A stretch of DNA of 64,000 nucleotides from an uncultured Candidatus Melainabacteria bacterium (GCA_934754775.1 CAKVIM010000005.1:1-64000); one strand, 5' to 3'. Positions 28,324-37,398 are shown, counted from the stretch's first letter. The notes: a model not told the origin generated them from the sequence alone. Translations and numbers: made by a program.

Positions 28324-29208
28324 ATGATAGAAGATGACAAAACGGGAATTTCCCATTTAATAGAAAAGGAACTGGCGTCCTCAGATAAGATTATGAAACC
28401 TGATTTTAATCAGAAAACAGGTCGTGAGTTGCTTGCTTTTTATTTACAATCAAAATTCAAACAAGTATTAGCATATGATAATAAAGCTGCCGAGCCGATT
28501 TTTGTTGAGGTTCGGTATGATTTTATTCAGAAGTTTTCAAGACGCCTTATTCAAAACCCGTCAAAAAGAATTATGATAGGGATTACGGGAGAGTCTGCTT
28601 CCGGTAAATCAACAATTTGCCGTGAGATTGAAAACGTTATAAAACGTTTGAATATGCCTGTAACAATCCTTACAACAGATAATTATTTTAACGACATATC
28701 TGAGCTAATCAAGCAATATGGTACATTTGATAACTTAAGAGATAACGGGTATGATGTCGATTCGCCTGATAGCTTCCAATTAGATGTGCTTAAAGAGGAT
28801 TTAGATAAGATTTCTCAGGGCGAAGATATTTATTCACCTGAATATTTGTTGAATGGCACGGGAGTTTCTGTTCCTAAAGCTAAATTTGTACCTTCTAATA
28901 AAATTGTTGTTGTAGAAGGTATGGCTTCAATGTTTGGGGATAATAAGGATATTTTTGATATTAAAGTCTATGTTGAAACAGATTTGGAACTTAGAAAAGA
29001 ACGTTTTTTAACAAGAGCTTATACTGAGCGTAATCAAGACTTAGAGAACGCAAAAAAACACTGGGAATACATCCTCGGTGCTGGCGAAAAATACGTTAAA
29101 CCTTATAGAAATGAAGCTGATATCATTATTAATGGCGATACTAATTTAGAGTATTTCTCACAGATTTTGGAATATATTCATACAATTACAAACAATTTTG
29201 GTGATTAG
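28324..29208 (+). CDS. Uridine kinase/phosphoribulokinase-family protein
   Basis: A 294-residue P-loop kinase of the Udk/PRK family. GITGESASGKST spans residues 86-97, followed by TDNYFND (substrate Asp), a DSPDSFQLDVL segment and KIVVVEGM. An 85-residue N-terminal extension precedes the kinase fold. The substrate cannot be told: uridine kinases are shorter, and the extension is unusual. The 3' end overlaps the convergent FAD gene by 4 bases. Confidence 0.75.
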   Translation: MIEDDKTGISHLIEKELASSDKIMKPDFNQKTGRELLAFYLQSKFKQVLAYDNKAAEPIFVEVRYDFIQKFSRRLIQNPSKRIMIGITGESASGKSTICREIENVIKRLNMPVTILTTDNYFNDISELIKQYGTFDNLRDNGYDVDSPDSFQLDVLKEDLDKISQGEDIYSPEYLLNGTGVSVPKAKFVPSNKIVVVEGMASMFGDNKDIFDIKVYVETDLELRKERFLTRAYTERNQDLENAKKHWEYILGAGEKYVKPYRNEADIIINGDTNLEYFSQILEYIHTITNNFGD

Positions 29209-30446
29209 TTTTTTGCTGCTAAGTAGTTTGCGAGGCCTTCTCCCATAGAAAAGCAAGAAGGTATTATTCTTAATGCTGCTTGTGCTTCAAAATCAGCTGA
29301 AATGCATCTTCCAACTACAAATAAATTCTCATCTACGATTAGCGATTCAATAGGGAGTTGGTATTCTTGATATACTTTTTCTAAGGTTGAAGCATCCTTT
29401 TTGTCCGAATGTATATCTATCGGGTAGTTTGAAACTACTACCGGATGGTTAAATTTTTTGCCGCTTCTTAAATCCTCTTGAGTGTATACATATTTCCCTT
29501 TGACTCGGTTTGAAACTCTTATCCCTAAAGAGTTTGCAATGGATGAAATGTAGCTATTTTCGAAACCTTTCAAGTATTTTTTGCAAAAATTTGATAGCCT
29601 AAAAATGGCTGCACGCCCGTCTATATAAGGGTTTTGGTCATCAATTAAACGAGGTGCATTAAAAGCAATTGAATCCGGCGTTCCGGCCACTGAAAACAGC
29701 TGAAAGTAGTTTGTATCTTCTTCTTTAACGACCCCGGTATCTATAGCATCCTTGAATAGTGGCTTAAGAGCCCAGTCTTTACCACTATCCCATGTGTAGG
29801 CAGTAGATAAATATGTTTTACCATCGACTTCACAAGCCGTTGTAACATCCCTGTCTTTATCAAATTTAAGCAGCCAGTCTGCAAATTCTTTTGTATTAAT
29901 TCCTGACATAATAAATCTCAAATTAATTGGTTGTGATTTTTTTTCTAAAAATTCACAATTTAATTTTTGACAAATTTTTGCATCACCTGTCGCATCTACA
30001 AGATATCTCGTTTCGACTGGTACTAATAATCTATCGCATAAAGAGCTATCAATATTATCACTCTCTATCGTTACGATATATGACGATAACTTCTTCTCTA
30101 TTTCTTTTATACTTGATTCAAATAAAATTTCTACTCCTGCTTCAATTAATATTTTATCGAGTACAATTTTTGTTAGTTCTGGATTAAACCAGCCTTTATT
30201 ACCGTCAATATACGTAATTGCTCCGCCGATGTCGTTCAATTCTTTATACAAAGTGTCAAAAAAAGTTGTATTAATTGCATTTGAAGAGGTTTTCATTGCC
30301 GGAATAACCAATGCAGAAGTTATCGAGCCGCCTAAAAATGAGTTTTTTTCAACTAAAAGCGTCTTAAGCCCTTTTTTTGCTGCTGTATAGGCACAAGCAC
30401 ATCCCGCAGTTCCACCACCAACAATGATTACATCATATTTACTCAT
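29205..30446 (-). CDS. FAD-dependent oxidoreductase
   Basis: A 413-residue flavoprotein of the FAD_oxidored type. The dinucleotide-binding GGGTAGCACAYTAAKKG lies at residues 10-26, LLVEKNSFLGG follows, then YLVDATGDAKI near the middle and a C-terminal NLFVVGRCISADFEAQAALRI that closes the FAD site. No signal peptide. It overlaps the upstream methyltransferase gene by 8 bases, suggesting joint function. The MnmC enzyme joins a methyltransferase and an FAD domain, but that domain belongs to the DAO family, unlike this one, so equivalence is only a hypothesis. Confidence 0.85.
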   Translation of the reverse strand: MSKYDVIIVGGGTAGCACAYTAAKKGLKTLLVEKNSFLGGSITSALVIPAMKTSSNAINTTFFDTLYKELNDIGGAITYIDGNKGWFNPELTKIVLDKILIEAGVEILFESSIKEIEKKLSSYIVTIESDNIDSSLCDRLLVPVETRYLVDATGDAKICQKLNCEFLEKKSQPINLRFIMSGINTKEFADWLLKFDKDRDVTTACEVDGKTYLSTAYTWDSGKDWALKPLFKDAIDTGVVKEEDTNYFQLFSVAGTPDSIAFNAPRLIDDQNPYIDGRAAIFRLSNFCKKYLKGFENSYISSIANSLGIRVSNRVKGKYVYTQEDLRSGKKFNHPVVVSNYPIDIHSDKKDASTLEKVYQEYQLPIESLIVDENLFVVGRCISADFEAQAALRIIPSCFSMGEGLANYLAAKN

Positions 30447-31818
30447 TATTATACCCTCTTTGTTTTATATATCTGGATGAACTTATTAAGTTACTGTGAC
30501 GGAATTCATATTCACGAAGCTCCATAATTTCTTTATTTGAAAAAGCAAGATTTGGATCGTGATATGGAATACCGGCTTTTGTAGCACAAAGGCCGAGCTC
30601 ATAATTATTCAGTGGATACGCAATTTTATTTTTGTCTTTAGCTGCAATTGTGCCAATAAACTTTTTGTTATGTTCATTGTAAATTTTGCCCACATAAAAA
30701 TTATTCTCCAGCAAAGTATTCCGCACTTGAACCGAATTAGAATACGTTAACAAAACACCGTCCGGTGCAAGACGTTTGTATAATTCTGCAACAAACTCGA
30801 CTGACCAGAGTTGTGGAGCTTTTGTATACGTAAAAGCGTCCAGAAATATGCAGTCATAATCGCCTTCAAGCTCCAAAATGGTCTTTCGAGCATCTTTGAT
30901 GTGAAATTTAAGCTTAAAAAGGCTCTCAGCAGCCTTAAATTTAATCTTTTTATCTCGTTTCGATAAATGATGATAATATATATTATGTAAGAAGGTCGAT
31001 AAATTTAATTGAGACGACTTATTATACCCCCATTTTTGATTAAAACGGGCATATTTTATAAGAGATTTTTCAAAAAATCTTCGATTTCTCTTCTCTCGAA
31101 CAATTTCTTTGATATTTTTGTCAGGATAAGCTGAACCATAATTTTCATATAGAGCATTCATGATTATAAAATTTACATACTCATTAATCTTATACTCTTT
31201 TTCGATATGCATGTTTTTAAATTTTATATCTAATAAGTCATTTATCTCTTTTCTATTGTGTGGCATAAATGGTGCCATAAAATTAACAAATAAATCTCTA
31301 AGCTTATAATAAATATCTAAGCAGTCAAAAATATCCGGCACAATATCATCGTAAATTTCTCCTGCAGTTTTTATTGTTTTAAAAAAAGGAGACAATTCAA
31401 CAAGCTCATTATTAATTTCTAAACAGTCTATATGAATTAGTTGCCTTTGTGTTTTATTATCATCTGTCGTATCGATATGTGCTGATAATTCTTCATTATT
31501 TTTGTTCGATTCGTTATTGTTATCTATCGATACGATATTGTATATTTTTTCATGTAATTTTTCTAAAAAATTTTTTTTATTATTTTTATTTTTGTTTATA
31601 AAAAAACTCATCAAAGCTTTTGTATTATATCCAATTCCATAACACACATCCAAAACTTTAATTTTATCTTTTTTTATACTATCTAACTCAGATGGTATAA
31701 CAAATTTTTCCCAAGCTTCTGTTAAAGCCCCGAACTTAGAGTGAAACACATCCTTATCAGCATAGGAATACAGCCCTATTGAGCCATCTTCAGTATAATA
31801 CGGTTCATAATCCCTCAT
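30439..31818 (-). CDS. MnmD/MnmC-like tRNA methyltransferase with insertions
   Basis: A SAM-dependent methyltransferase of the MnmC N-domain (MnmD) type. YYTEDGSIGLYS and FHSKFGALTEAWEKF at the N terminus, KVLDVCYGIGYNT (residues 54-66), and DCIFLDAFTYTKAPQLWS late in the protein are the family marks; the reaction would be the last methylation of mnm5-type wobble uridine. At 459 residues it is about twice the usual length, with an Asn/Lys-rich insert (about 75-128) and a helical insert (about 150-330). TATAAT lies only 7 bases before the ATG, so the mRNA may be leaderless. Confidence 0.75.
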   Translation of the reverse strand: MRDYEPYYTEDGSIGLYSYADKDVFHSKFGALTEAWEKFVIPSELDSIKKDKIKVLDVCYGIGYNTKALMSFFINKNKNNKKNFLEKLHEKIYNIVSIDNNNESNKNNEELSAHIDTTDDNKTQRQLIHIDCLEINNELVELSPFFKTIKTAGEIYDDIVPDIFDCLDIYYKLRDLFVNFMAPFMPHNRKEINDLLDIKFKNMHIEKEYKINEYVNFIIMNALYENYGSAYPDKNIKEIVREKRNRRFFEKSLIKYARFNQKWGYNKSSQLNLSTFLHNIYYHHLSKRDKKIKFKAAESLFKLKFHIKDARKTILELEGDYDCIFLDAFTYTKAPQLWSVEFVAELYKRLAPDGVLLTYSNSVQVRNTLLENNFYVGKIYNEHNKKFIGTIAAKDKNKIAYPLNNYELGLCATKAGIPYHDPNLAFSNKEIMELREYEFRHSNLISSSRYIKQRGYNNE

Positions 31819-31872
31819 AGTCTATATTATAACCTAAAAATCGCAATTCTCATATAGATTTAGGCAAATTTT

Positions 31873-31902
31873 TTGACTTTTTTCTTAACAAAAGTATATA
31901 AT
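31873..31902 (+). promoter_or_regulatory. Promoter of the HExxH protein gene
   Basis: TTGACT at 31873-31878 and TATAAT at 31897-31902 with an 18-base spacer precede the ATG at 31928; a CGAGGA ribosome site lies between. This is close to the primary-sigma consensus. Confidence 0.7.
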
Positions 31903-31927
31903 ATTATAAGTTAACGAGGATGGTTGT

Positions 31928-32596
31928 ATGAAGAAATTTTTCAGCTTATTAATATTATTTGGACTTAGCTTAACGCCAGTAATGGCAAGGACTTACGAAC
32001 CTGTGCCTTCCAATGTAAAATTGCCTGCAAAGTACACACAGTCTTACATAGACAGTATTTCAGACGAATATAAAAATATTTCTAATGAGCAAATTTTCCA
32101 TGTTGCACTGGATATGCTTAAAGATACCTCTGGAGAGTTTTCTAGAAAAGCTCTTCTAGGATATAATGTTACGCAAATGCCTGTAAAGGTTATGTTTAAA
32201 GACTTATCAGAGATTAATGAGGCCTACGCTTCTTTTGATGCAATTGGTTGGAAGAAAAAGGGAAGGCTATATGTTTATATAAACCCTAAGCACGAATACG
32301 CACCACCCGGAGCAATTGCAGCTCTTTTAGCCCATGAAGCTATTCATCAGGATGAATACAACTCTTTGAGTGAAGAAACCTACGCTTGGACAATGGAAGC
32401 TGTTGTTTGGACAGAGATATTGAAACGTTTTCCGGAATCAAATGACTTGGAATCAGCACTTGTAACAAGAGAAAATGTCTTGAAACAATTGTTGGAAAAA
32501 GGGAATAATACGAACAAATACATTAAAAAGACTGTGTTTGCAAATGAAGGATACAAAAATTTACCACTTACTTCTCCAGGATTTAGCAATCAATAA
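31928..32596 (+). CDS. Secreted HExxH putative metalloprotease
   Basis: A 222-residue exported protein. Residues 1-20 form a signal peptide (KKFFSLLILFGLSLTPVMA). A zincin-type HEAIH motif at residues 136-140 sits in LLAHEAIHQDEYNS, and Glu149/Glu150 ten residues on could be the third ligand. The family is unknown to me. Its position 97 bases before the periplasmic protease gene suggests an envelope role, but it has its own promoter and activity is inferred only from the motif. Confidence 0.65.
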   Translation: MKKFFSLLILFGLSLTPVMARTYEPVPSNVKLPAKYTQSYIDSISDEYKNISNEQIFHVALDMLKDTSGEFSRKALLGYNVTQMPVKVMFKDLSEINEAYASFDAIGWKKKGRLYVYINPKHEYAPPGAIAALLAHEAIHQDEYNSLSEETYAWTMEAVVWTEILKRFPESNDLESALVTRENVLKQLLEKGNNTNKYIKKTVFANEGYKNLPLTSPGFSNQ

Positions 32597-32693
32597 TCAA
32601 TTTGTGTTTTAAATAGAAAAACTTTTAAGAATAATCATGCTCAAGTGCTATCGGTATATTGATTACGCTTTATTCTTGATGTTAAATTAAGGT

Positions 32694-33944
32694 ATGAAGA
32701 AAAAGCAATTATTAATTTTCATATTATCCGTTTTAATATTAGTTATATTTAATAATGTATTCTTGTCTGTTTTTACGAATACAAACGCTTTTTATACTCG
32801 TCAAGCAATGATAAACGACGAGCAGGTAGTTCCGCAACGCTTGTTTGAAAAAACTTGGAGAGTGATTTATAAAGAATACTACGAACCGAGCTTAAACAAC
32901 CAAGATTGGTATAGATGGAAAGACCATTATAAGGGTAAAATAAAAACGGATGAGGATGCAAGAATTGCAATTGACACAATGATTGCCAGCTTAAATGAGC
33001 CGTATACTCGTTTTATGTCACAGAAGGATTTTGAAGATTTAACAAGCTCAATTACCTCAAAAATCTATGGTATTGGGGTTAATATATACTCAAACTCAGG
33101 CAAAATCGAGATTTTTAACGTTATGCCGGCAACACCTGCTGATTTTGCTCAGCTTAAACAGGGTGATATCATTACGGCAGTAAACGGAAAAGAGATAAAC
33201 GGTATGAATGTTTCTGATGTTGCAGCACTGGTTCGAGGACCTGAAAACAGTGTAGTTGAGCTAACTATTTTAAGAAACAATAAGAAATTTACTAAGAAAA
33301 TTAAACGTAAAGAAATCAAAATTAAGAGTGTTAAAAGCTCTGTATTGGACAATCATATCGGCTATATACAGATATTGAGCTTTATGAGCGGAACTACTCC
33401 AAATGAGTTTGTCGAAGCACTCGAAAATACAAAAAATGCGGATTCGCTGATTCTTGATTTAAGAGGAAATACAGGCGGTTTATTAGATAATGCAGTATTT
33501 ATCGCCGACATGTTTATTAATGATGGCACAATTGTCGATATTATTTATAGAAACGGCTACAAAAAATCAATAAAAGCAAAAGATGAACGATTGACTATGC
33601 AAAAGCCTGTCGTTGTACTTGTAAACGGTGCCAGTGCAAGTGCTAGCGAAATTTTATCCGGAGCATTAAAGGATTATAATAAAGCTACTCTTATTGGTAG
33701 AAAAACCTTTGGGAAAGGGCTTGTACAGAAAGTTGTGCCACTACCGAATCAGACCGGGGTAAATGTGACGATTGCACGTTACTTAACGCCAAATGGCACT
33801 GATATTAATAAACTTGGAATAAAACCTGATATTGAGGTCGGAAACGAATACGACTTCTATTTAGAAAATAAAAACGATGTACAGTTGGAAAAAGCGAAAG
33901 ATATTTTAAACAATGATAAACGAACTGGAAATACTAAAAAATAA
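32694..33944 (+). CDS. Carboxy-terminal processing protease (S41)
   Basis: A 416-residue CtpA-type serine protease, anchored or exported by the N-terminal hydrophobic segment (residues 6-26). The order is an N-terminal helical domain, a PDZ domain (GIGVNIYSNSG to about residue 190) and the S41 core with SLILDLRGNTGG, the catalytic-serine segment NGASASASE (311-319) and the Lys in GRKTFGKGLVQ. Acts in the periplasm on protein C termini. The bioF-like gene starts inside its 3' end (32-base overlap). Confidence 0.93.
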   Translation: MKKKQLLIFILSVLILVIFNNVFLSVFTNTNAFYTRQAMINDEQVVPQRLFEKTWRVIYKEYYEPSLNNQDWYRWKDHYKGKIKTDEDARIAIDTMIASLNEPYTRFMSQKDFEDLTSSITSKIYGIGVNIYSNSGKIEIFNVMPATPADFAQLKQGDIITAVNGKEINGMNVSDVAALVRGPENSVVELTILRNNKKFTKKIKRKEIKIKSVKSSVLDNHIGYIQILSFMSGTTPNEFVEALENTKNADSLILDLRGNTGGLLDNAVFIADMFINDGTIVDIIYRNGYKKSIKAKDERLTMQKPVVVLVNGASASASEILSGALKDYNKATLIGRKTFGKGLVQKVVPLPNQTGVNVTIARYLTPNGTDINKLGIKPDIEVGNEYDFYLENKNDVQLEKAKDILNNDKRTGNTKK

Positions 33945-35031
33945 AGGGCAATTGCGTACAATCCCTAATATTGAGTCAAAATCTGACGGAAAAATTACGA
34001 TTGATGGGATTGAGTACGTAAACTTTGCTTCAAATGATTATTTGGGTGTTAGTACCAAGCTTGATTTAGAAAAAGAGTTCTTAAAAACTCAAGAACATTT
34101 GCTATCTTCCGCTTCTGCACGACTTTTGACGGGTTCTTCTCCGGAATATAAAGAGCTTGAACACACGGTGAGCAAGATTTTTAATAAAGATGCAGCTCTT
34201 ATATTTAATACCGGTTATCAGTGCAATTTAGGTGTTATATCGGCTTTAATCGGGCGTGGCGATGTCGTGTTCTCAGACAAATTAAACCATGCAAGTATAA
34301 TTGATGGGATGCAGCTTTCGCAAGGAGAATTCTATCGCTATAAGCACTTTGATTACGACAATCTGGAAAGATTACTAAAAGAGAAGCGTGGGAATTATAA
34401 GCGAGCTTTAATCGTTTCAGAGTCAGTATTTAGTATGGATGGTGATGTTGCTGATATTGACAGGCTTGTTGAGCTTAAAAACAAATACGATTGCCTGCTA
34501 ATGATTGATGAAGCACACGCATTTTGTGCTTATGGAGATACCCTTGCAGGGGCTTCATACGGTAAAGATGTTGATATTATTACAGCAACATTCGGCAAAG
34601 CTGTTGGCTCATTTGGAGCATTTTGCGTTTCCAATGAAACGATTATTTCTTATTTAATCAATAAAGCCCGCTCATTTATTTTCTCAACCTCAATTCCGCC
34701 ACTAAATATTGCGTGGTCGAATTGGCTTTTGAACGAGAAGAGAGCTTATTTAGAAACACAAAAGACGAAACTGCAAACTTTAACAAATGATGTACACAAG
34801 CTTCTTGATTCACGTGGAATTGAAACAGTTTCAGAAAGCCATATTATACCAATTATTATTGGTTCTAATGATGATACAATAAAAATTGCAGAGAAATTAA
34901 AGGCCGAAGGGTATTATATTCCGGCAATTCGTCCGCCTACGGTACCTGAAGGTACATCAAGGCTCAGAATTTCTTTAACAGCAGACTGCAAACTCAATGA
35001 TTTTAAACGAGTTTTAGAAATTGCTCTTTAG
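33913..35031 (+). CDS. bioF: 8-amino-7-oxononanoate synthase-like PLP enzyme
   Basis: A 372-residue alpha-oxoamine synthase (fold-type I PLP enzyme). Seen are FASNDYLGV, SARLLTGS, NTGYQCNLG, DEAHAFCAYG with the PLP-Asp, and the PLP lysine in TATFGKAVGSFGAF. BioF joins pimeloyl-thioester and alanine in biotin synthesis; 2-amino-3-ketobutyrate CoA ligase is a close relative and cannot be fully excluded. No other bio gene is nearby. It overlaps ctpA by 32 bases and convergent dxr by 29. Confidence 0.8.
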   Translation: MINELEILKNKGQLRTIPNIESKSDGKITIDGIEYVNFASNDYLGVSTKLDLEKEFLKTQEHLLSSASARLLTGSSPEYKELEHTVSKIFNKDAALIFNTGYQCNLGVISALIGRGDVVFSDKLNHASIIDGMQLSQGEFYRYKHFDYDNLERLLKEKRGNYKRALIVSESVFSMDGDVADIDRLVELKNKYDCLLMIDEAHAFCAYGDTLAGASYGKDVDIITATFGKAVGSFGAFCVSNETIISYLINKARSFIFSTSIPPLNIAWSNWLLNEKRAYLETQKTKLQTLTNDVHKLLDSRGIETVSESHIIPIIIGSNDDTIKIAEKLKAEGYYIPAIRPPTVPEGTSRLRISLTADCKLNDFKRVLEIAL

Positions 35032-36121
35032 TTTTCTCTCTGATTTCTTTATCTATTTCAAAGATTTCATCAAGAGTTGGAGCTTGTATTAGCTTATGCT
35101 CGGACATCATTTTTTCTACTGTGTCAATTATGTCAAACAGCTTTATTTGACCTTTTAGAAACGCAAATACAGCTTCCTCATTAGCGGCATTCAAACAAAC
35201 TGTTGCAGAGCCACCCATTTTACCGGCACTATAAGCAAGGTTTAGAGCTTTAAATTTATCCCAATCTGGTTCTTCAAAATCGAGTCTGGCGATTTCAGAG
35301 AAGCTAAAACTCTTTGATTTTATACCTTGGTAGCGTTCAGGATAAGTTATTGCATACTGTATAGGAATATGCATACTTGGAAGCCCTAATTGAGCAATTA
35401 CGCTACCATCAACATACTCAATTGCAGAGTGAACGATACTTTGTGGATGAACAACTACTTGAATTTTATTATAATCCATGTTGAACAAATGGTGAGCTTC
35501 GATTACCTCTAAACCTTTATTCATAAGGGTTGCACTATCTACAGTAATTTTACGTCCCATATGCCATCTTGGATGAGCGAGAGCCTGTTCAACCGTCGCA
35601 TTCTTCATATCTTCGACTGATTTTTTCAAGAATGGGCCGCCCGAAGCAGTTATAATAAGTTTGTCAACTTGCGAGATATCCTTAATGCATTGGTGAATAG
35701 CACAATGTTCGCTATCGACCGGAATAATTTTAACGCCTTTGTCTTTAGCAAGTTTCATTACGATATCACCTGCCATAACAAGTGTTTCTTTGTTCGCTAA
35801 AGCAATATCTATACCGTTATTAATGGCAGTTATAGTTGGTTTTAAACCAATTCTGCCTGATACTGCAACGAGAATTATATCGTTTTCTTTGTTAGAGCAT
35901 ATTTCTTCCAGGCTAAGCGGAGTTGCACCCTCAATTGCTTTTATATCTTCTGCATAAGCATATTTTGGCTTAAATTTCTTAATCTGCTCGTTTAATAATT
36001 CGGTATTAGTTCCGGCAGTTAATGCAATTATTTCAAACTTGTCATCTAGTTTTTCGATTACTTCTAATGCTTGTCTGCCGATTGAGCCTGTTGAGCCTAA
36101 TATACTTATTTTTCTTCTCAT
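35003..36121 (-). CDS. dxr: 1-deoxy-D-xylulose-5-phosphate reductoisomerase
   Basis: Dxr (IspC) makes 2-C-methyl-D-erythritol 4-phosphate with NADPH, the second step of the MEP pathway. The 372-residue protein has the NADPH loop LGSTGSIGRQALEVI, ANKETLVMAG, the metal-binding VDSEHCAIHQC, the flexible-loop PRWHMGRKITVDSATLMNKGLEVIEAH region (key residues given) and NAANEEAV. It follows rfbD at once, and ispD lies at 59.4 kb. Confidence 0.96.
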   Translation of the reverse strand: MRRKISILGSTGSIGRQALEVIEKLDDKFEIIALTAGTNTELLNEQIKKFKPKYAYAEDIKAIEGATPLSLEEICSNKENDIILVAVSGRIGLKPTITAINNGIDIALANKETLVMAGDIVMKLAKDKGVKIIPVDSEHCAIHQCIKDISQVDKLIITASGGPFLKKSVEDMKNATVEQALAHPRWHMGRKITVDSATLMNKGLEVIEAHHLFNMDYNKIQVVVHPQSIVHSAIEYVDGSVIAQLGLPSMHIPIQYAITYPERYQGIKSKSFSFSEIARLDFEEPDWDKFKALNLAYSAGKMGGSATVCLNAANEEAVFAFLKGQIKLFDIIDTVEKMMSEHKLIQAPTLDEIFEIDKEIREKTKEQFLKLV

Positions 36122-36122
36122 T

Positions 36123-36947
36123 TTATTCCTCTATTCTTAAAGCCAAATAATCTTTTAATGCGATCTTCCAATCTCTGCAAAGTTTTTTATTATCCATAAC
36201 ACTATATGCAGGACGCTTAGCAGGACGTGGGAATTCTGCCGTTGTGCATGGTTGCAAATTCACGTTTAGACCAAGCTGGGTAAAGATTTCTTTAGCAAAT
36301 CCATACCAAGTGGTTTCTCCGCTTCCGCAAACGTGATATGTGCCATAATCAGTTCCCGCAAGGAGTTTTACGATACCATTTGAAAGTTCGACTGTCCAAG
36401 TCGGACATCCACGCTGGTCATCTACTACTTTTAATACCTCTTTATCTTTCAAAGAAATCATTGTTTCGACGAAGTTTCTGCCGTGATGACCGTATAGCCA
36501 GCTTGTTCTTGCAATATAATATTTAGAGCAGTATTTACGGATTGCTTCTTCTCCTTGAAACTTAGTCAAACCGTAATTGTTTATAGGATTTGGCTTGTCA
36601 TCAGGAGTATATGGTTCTGTTTTTGTTCCGTCAAATACATAGTCAGTTGAAATATAGAGTATTGTAATATTGAGTTTAGCACAAGCTTTAGCTAGATTTT
36701 CTGTACCTTTAGCGTTTACTTTTGCAGCATTTTCTAAATCTTCTTCAGCTTTATCAACGTTAGTGTAAGCGGCACAGTGTATAACAAAATCCGGAGATTC
36801 TTCTGTTAAGACTCTCATTACAGCTAATTCATCCGTAATATTAAGAGCATTTATATCTGTTTCAACAACCTCATACCCTTCATTTTCCAATATCGGACAA
36901 AGATCCTGTCCTAACATGCCTTCGGCACCAGTTACCAATACTTTCAT
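36123..36947 (-). CDS. rfbD: dTDP-4-dehydrorhamnose reductase
   Basis: RfbD makes dTDP-L-rhamnose for surface polysaccharide. The 274-residue protein is an extended short-chain dehydrogenase: GAEGMLGQDL nucleotide loop, HCAAYTNVDKAE, STDYVFDG, and the YGLTKFQGE catalytic Tyr-x-x-x-Lys. ATG 36947 has AGGAG six bases before it; a TTG one codon earlier is less likely. rfbA, rfbB and rfbC are not in the window. It heads a two-gene unit with dxr. Confidence 0.92.
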   Translation of the reverse strand: MKVLVTGAEGMLGQDLCPILENEGYEVVETDINALNITDELAVMRVLTEESPDFVIHCAAYTNVDKAEEDLENAAKVNAKGTENLAKACAKLNITILYISTDYVFDGTKTEPYTPDDKPNPINNYGLTKFQGEEAIRKYCSKYYIARTSWLYGHHGRNFVETMISLKDKEVLKVVDDQRGCPTWTVELSNGIVKLLAGTDYGTYHVCGSGETTWYGFAKEIFTQLGLNVNLQPCTTAEFPRPAKRPAYSVMDNKKLCRDWKIALKDYLALRIEE

Positions 36948-37013
36948 CAAAGACTCCTCTTAAATATATACTGATAATAACACAAAAGAGAGAAATTTGT
37001 TTTATAAACTTAT

Positions 37014-37033
37014 CCCTCTCCAGATGGAGAGGG
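37014..37033. repeat. CCCTCTCC/GGAGAGGG palindrome
   Basis: An 8-bp perfect stem (37014-37021, 37026-37033) with a 4-base loop lies between rfbD and the tRNA region. Similar CCCTCTCC motifs occur at 39402-39409 and 49086-49107, so it is a small recurrent intergenic repeat. Confidence 0.6.
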
Positions 37034-37062
37034 TAGTATATTGTAATTTACTCAATAAAAAA

Positions 37063-37140
37063 TTGCACTTGACACGATTCGGTACAAAGCACGACCTAGG
37101 CGTTAAAAAGGGGACTCTCTAGCTGGTGAACTATAATAAT
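37063..37140 (-). pseudogene. Decayed tandem copy of tRNA-Lys
   Basis: This stretch aligns with the neighbouring tRNA-Lys gene: ATTGCACTTGACACGATTCG, CGACCTA, AAAAAGGGGA and GCTGGTGAACTA mirror the tRNA segments with many changes and a small insertion in the T loop. The flanking bases (TTGTAATTTACTCAATAAAA against TTGCAATTTACGCAATAAAA) match too, giving a duplicated unit of 108 bases starting at 37041 and 37149. Acceptor and T-arm pairing is lost, so it is not a working tRNA. Confidence 0.75.
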
Positions 37141-37171
37141 GCCTGCGATTGCAATTTACGCAATAAAAAAT

Positions 37172-37244
37172 TGCGCTTGGCGCGATTCGAACGCGCGACC
37201 TATCCCTTAAAAGGGGAGTGCTCTACCTGCTGAGCTACAAGCGC
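37172..37244 (-). tRNA. tRNA-Lys (anticodon UUU)
   Basis: A 73-base cloverleaf on the minus strand: acceptor GCGCTTG pairs with CAAGCGC, the D arm is GCTCAGCAGGTAGAGC, the anticodon loop is CTTTTAA (anticodon TTT), and the T arm is GCGCG-TTCGAAT-CGCGC. The discriminator is A and no CCA is encoded. One mismatch (C-U) sits at the top of the anticodon stem. A T-run follows directly. A degenerate second copy lies just downstream at 37063-37140. Confidence 0.96.
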
Positions 37245-37326
37245 AAATTATAAAAATTTGTAAACTATTCTATTTTCAATAACAGCTTTCTGTTAATTGC
37301 CTTACATACTTCCGTATTCAACGGTC

Positions 37327-37389
37327 TATATATCTCGGCTGTGGAATAACCACAAGATATATATTATCAAGAACAAAATTTACTGTCAA
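37327..37389 (-). promoter_or_regulatory. Promoter and hairpin upstream of tRNA-Lys
   Basis: On the minus strand TTGACA (37384-37389), a 17-base spacer and TAATAT (37361-37366) make a near-ideal promoter pointing at tRNA-Lys, about 110 bases from the tRNA 5' end. A perfect 9-bp inverted repeat (TATATATCT at 37327-37335, AGATATATA at 37355-37363), with GTGG/CCAC inside, overlaps the -10 and start region and would form a hairpin in the precursor. Confidence 0.65.
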
Positions 37390-37398
37390 CCACTTTAT

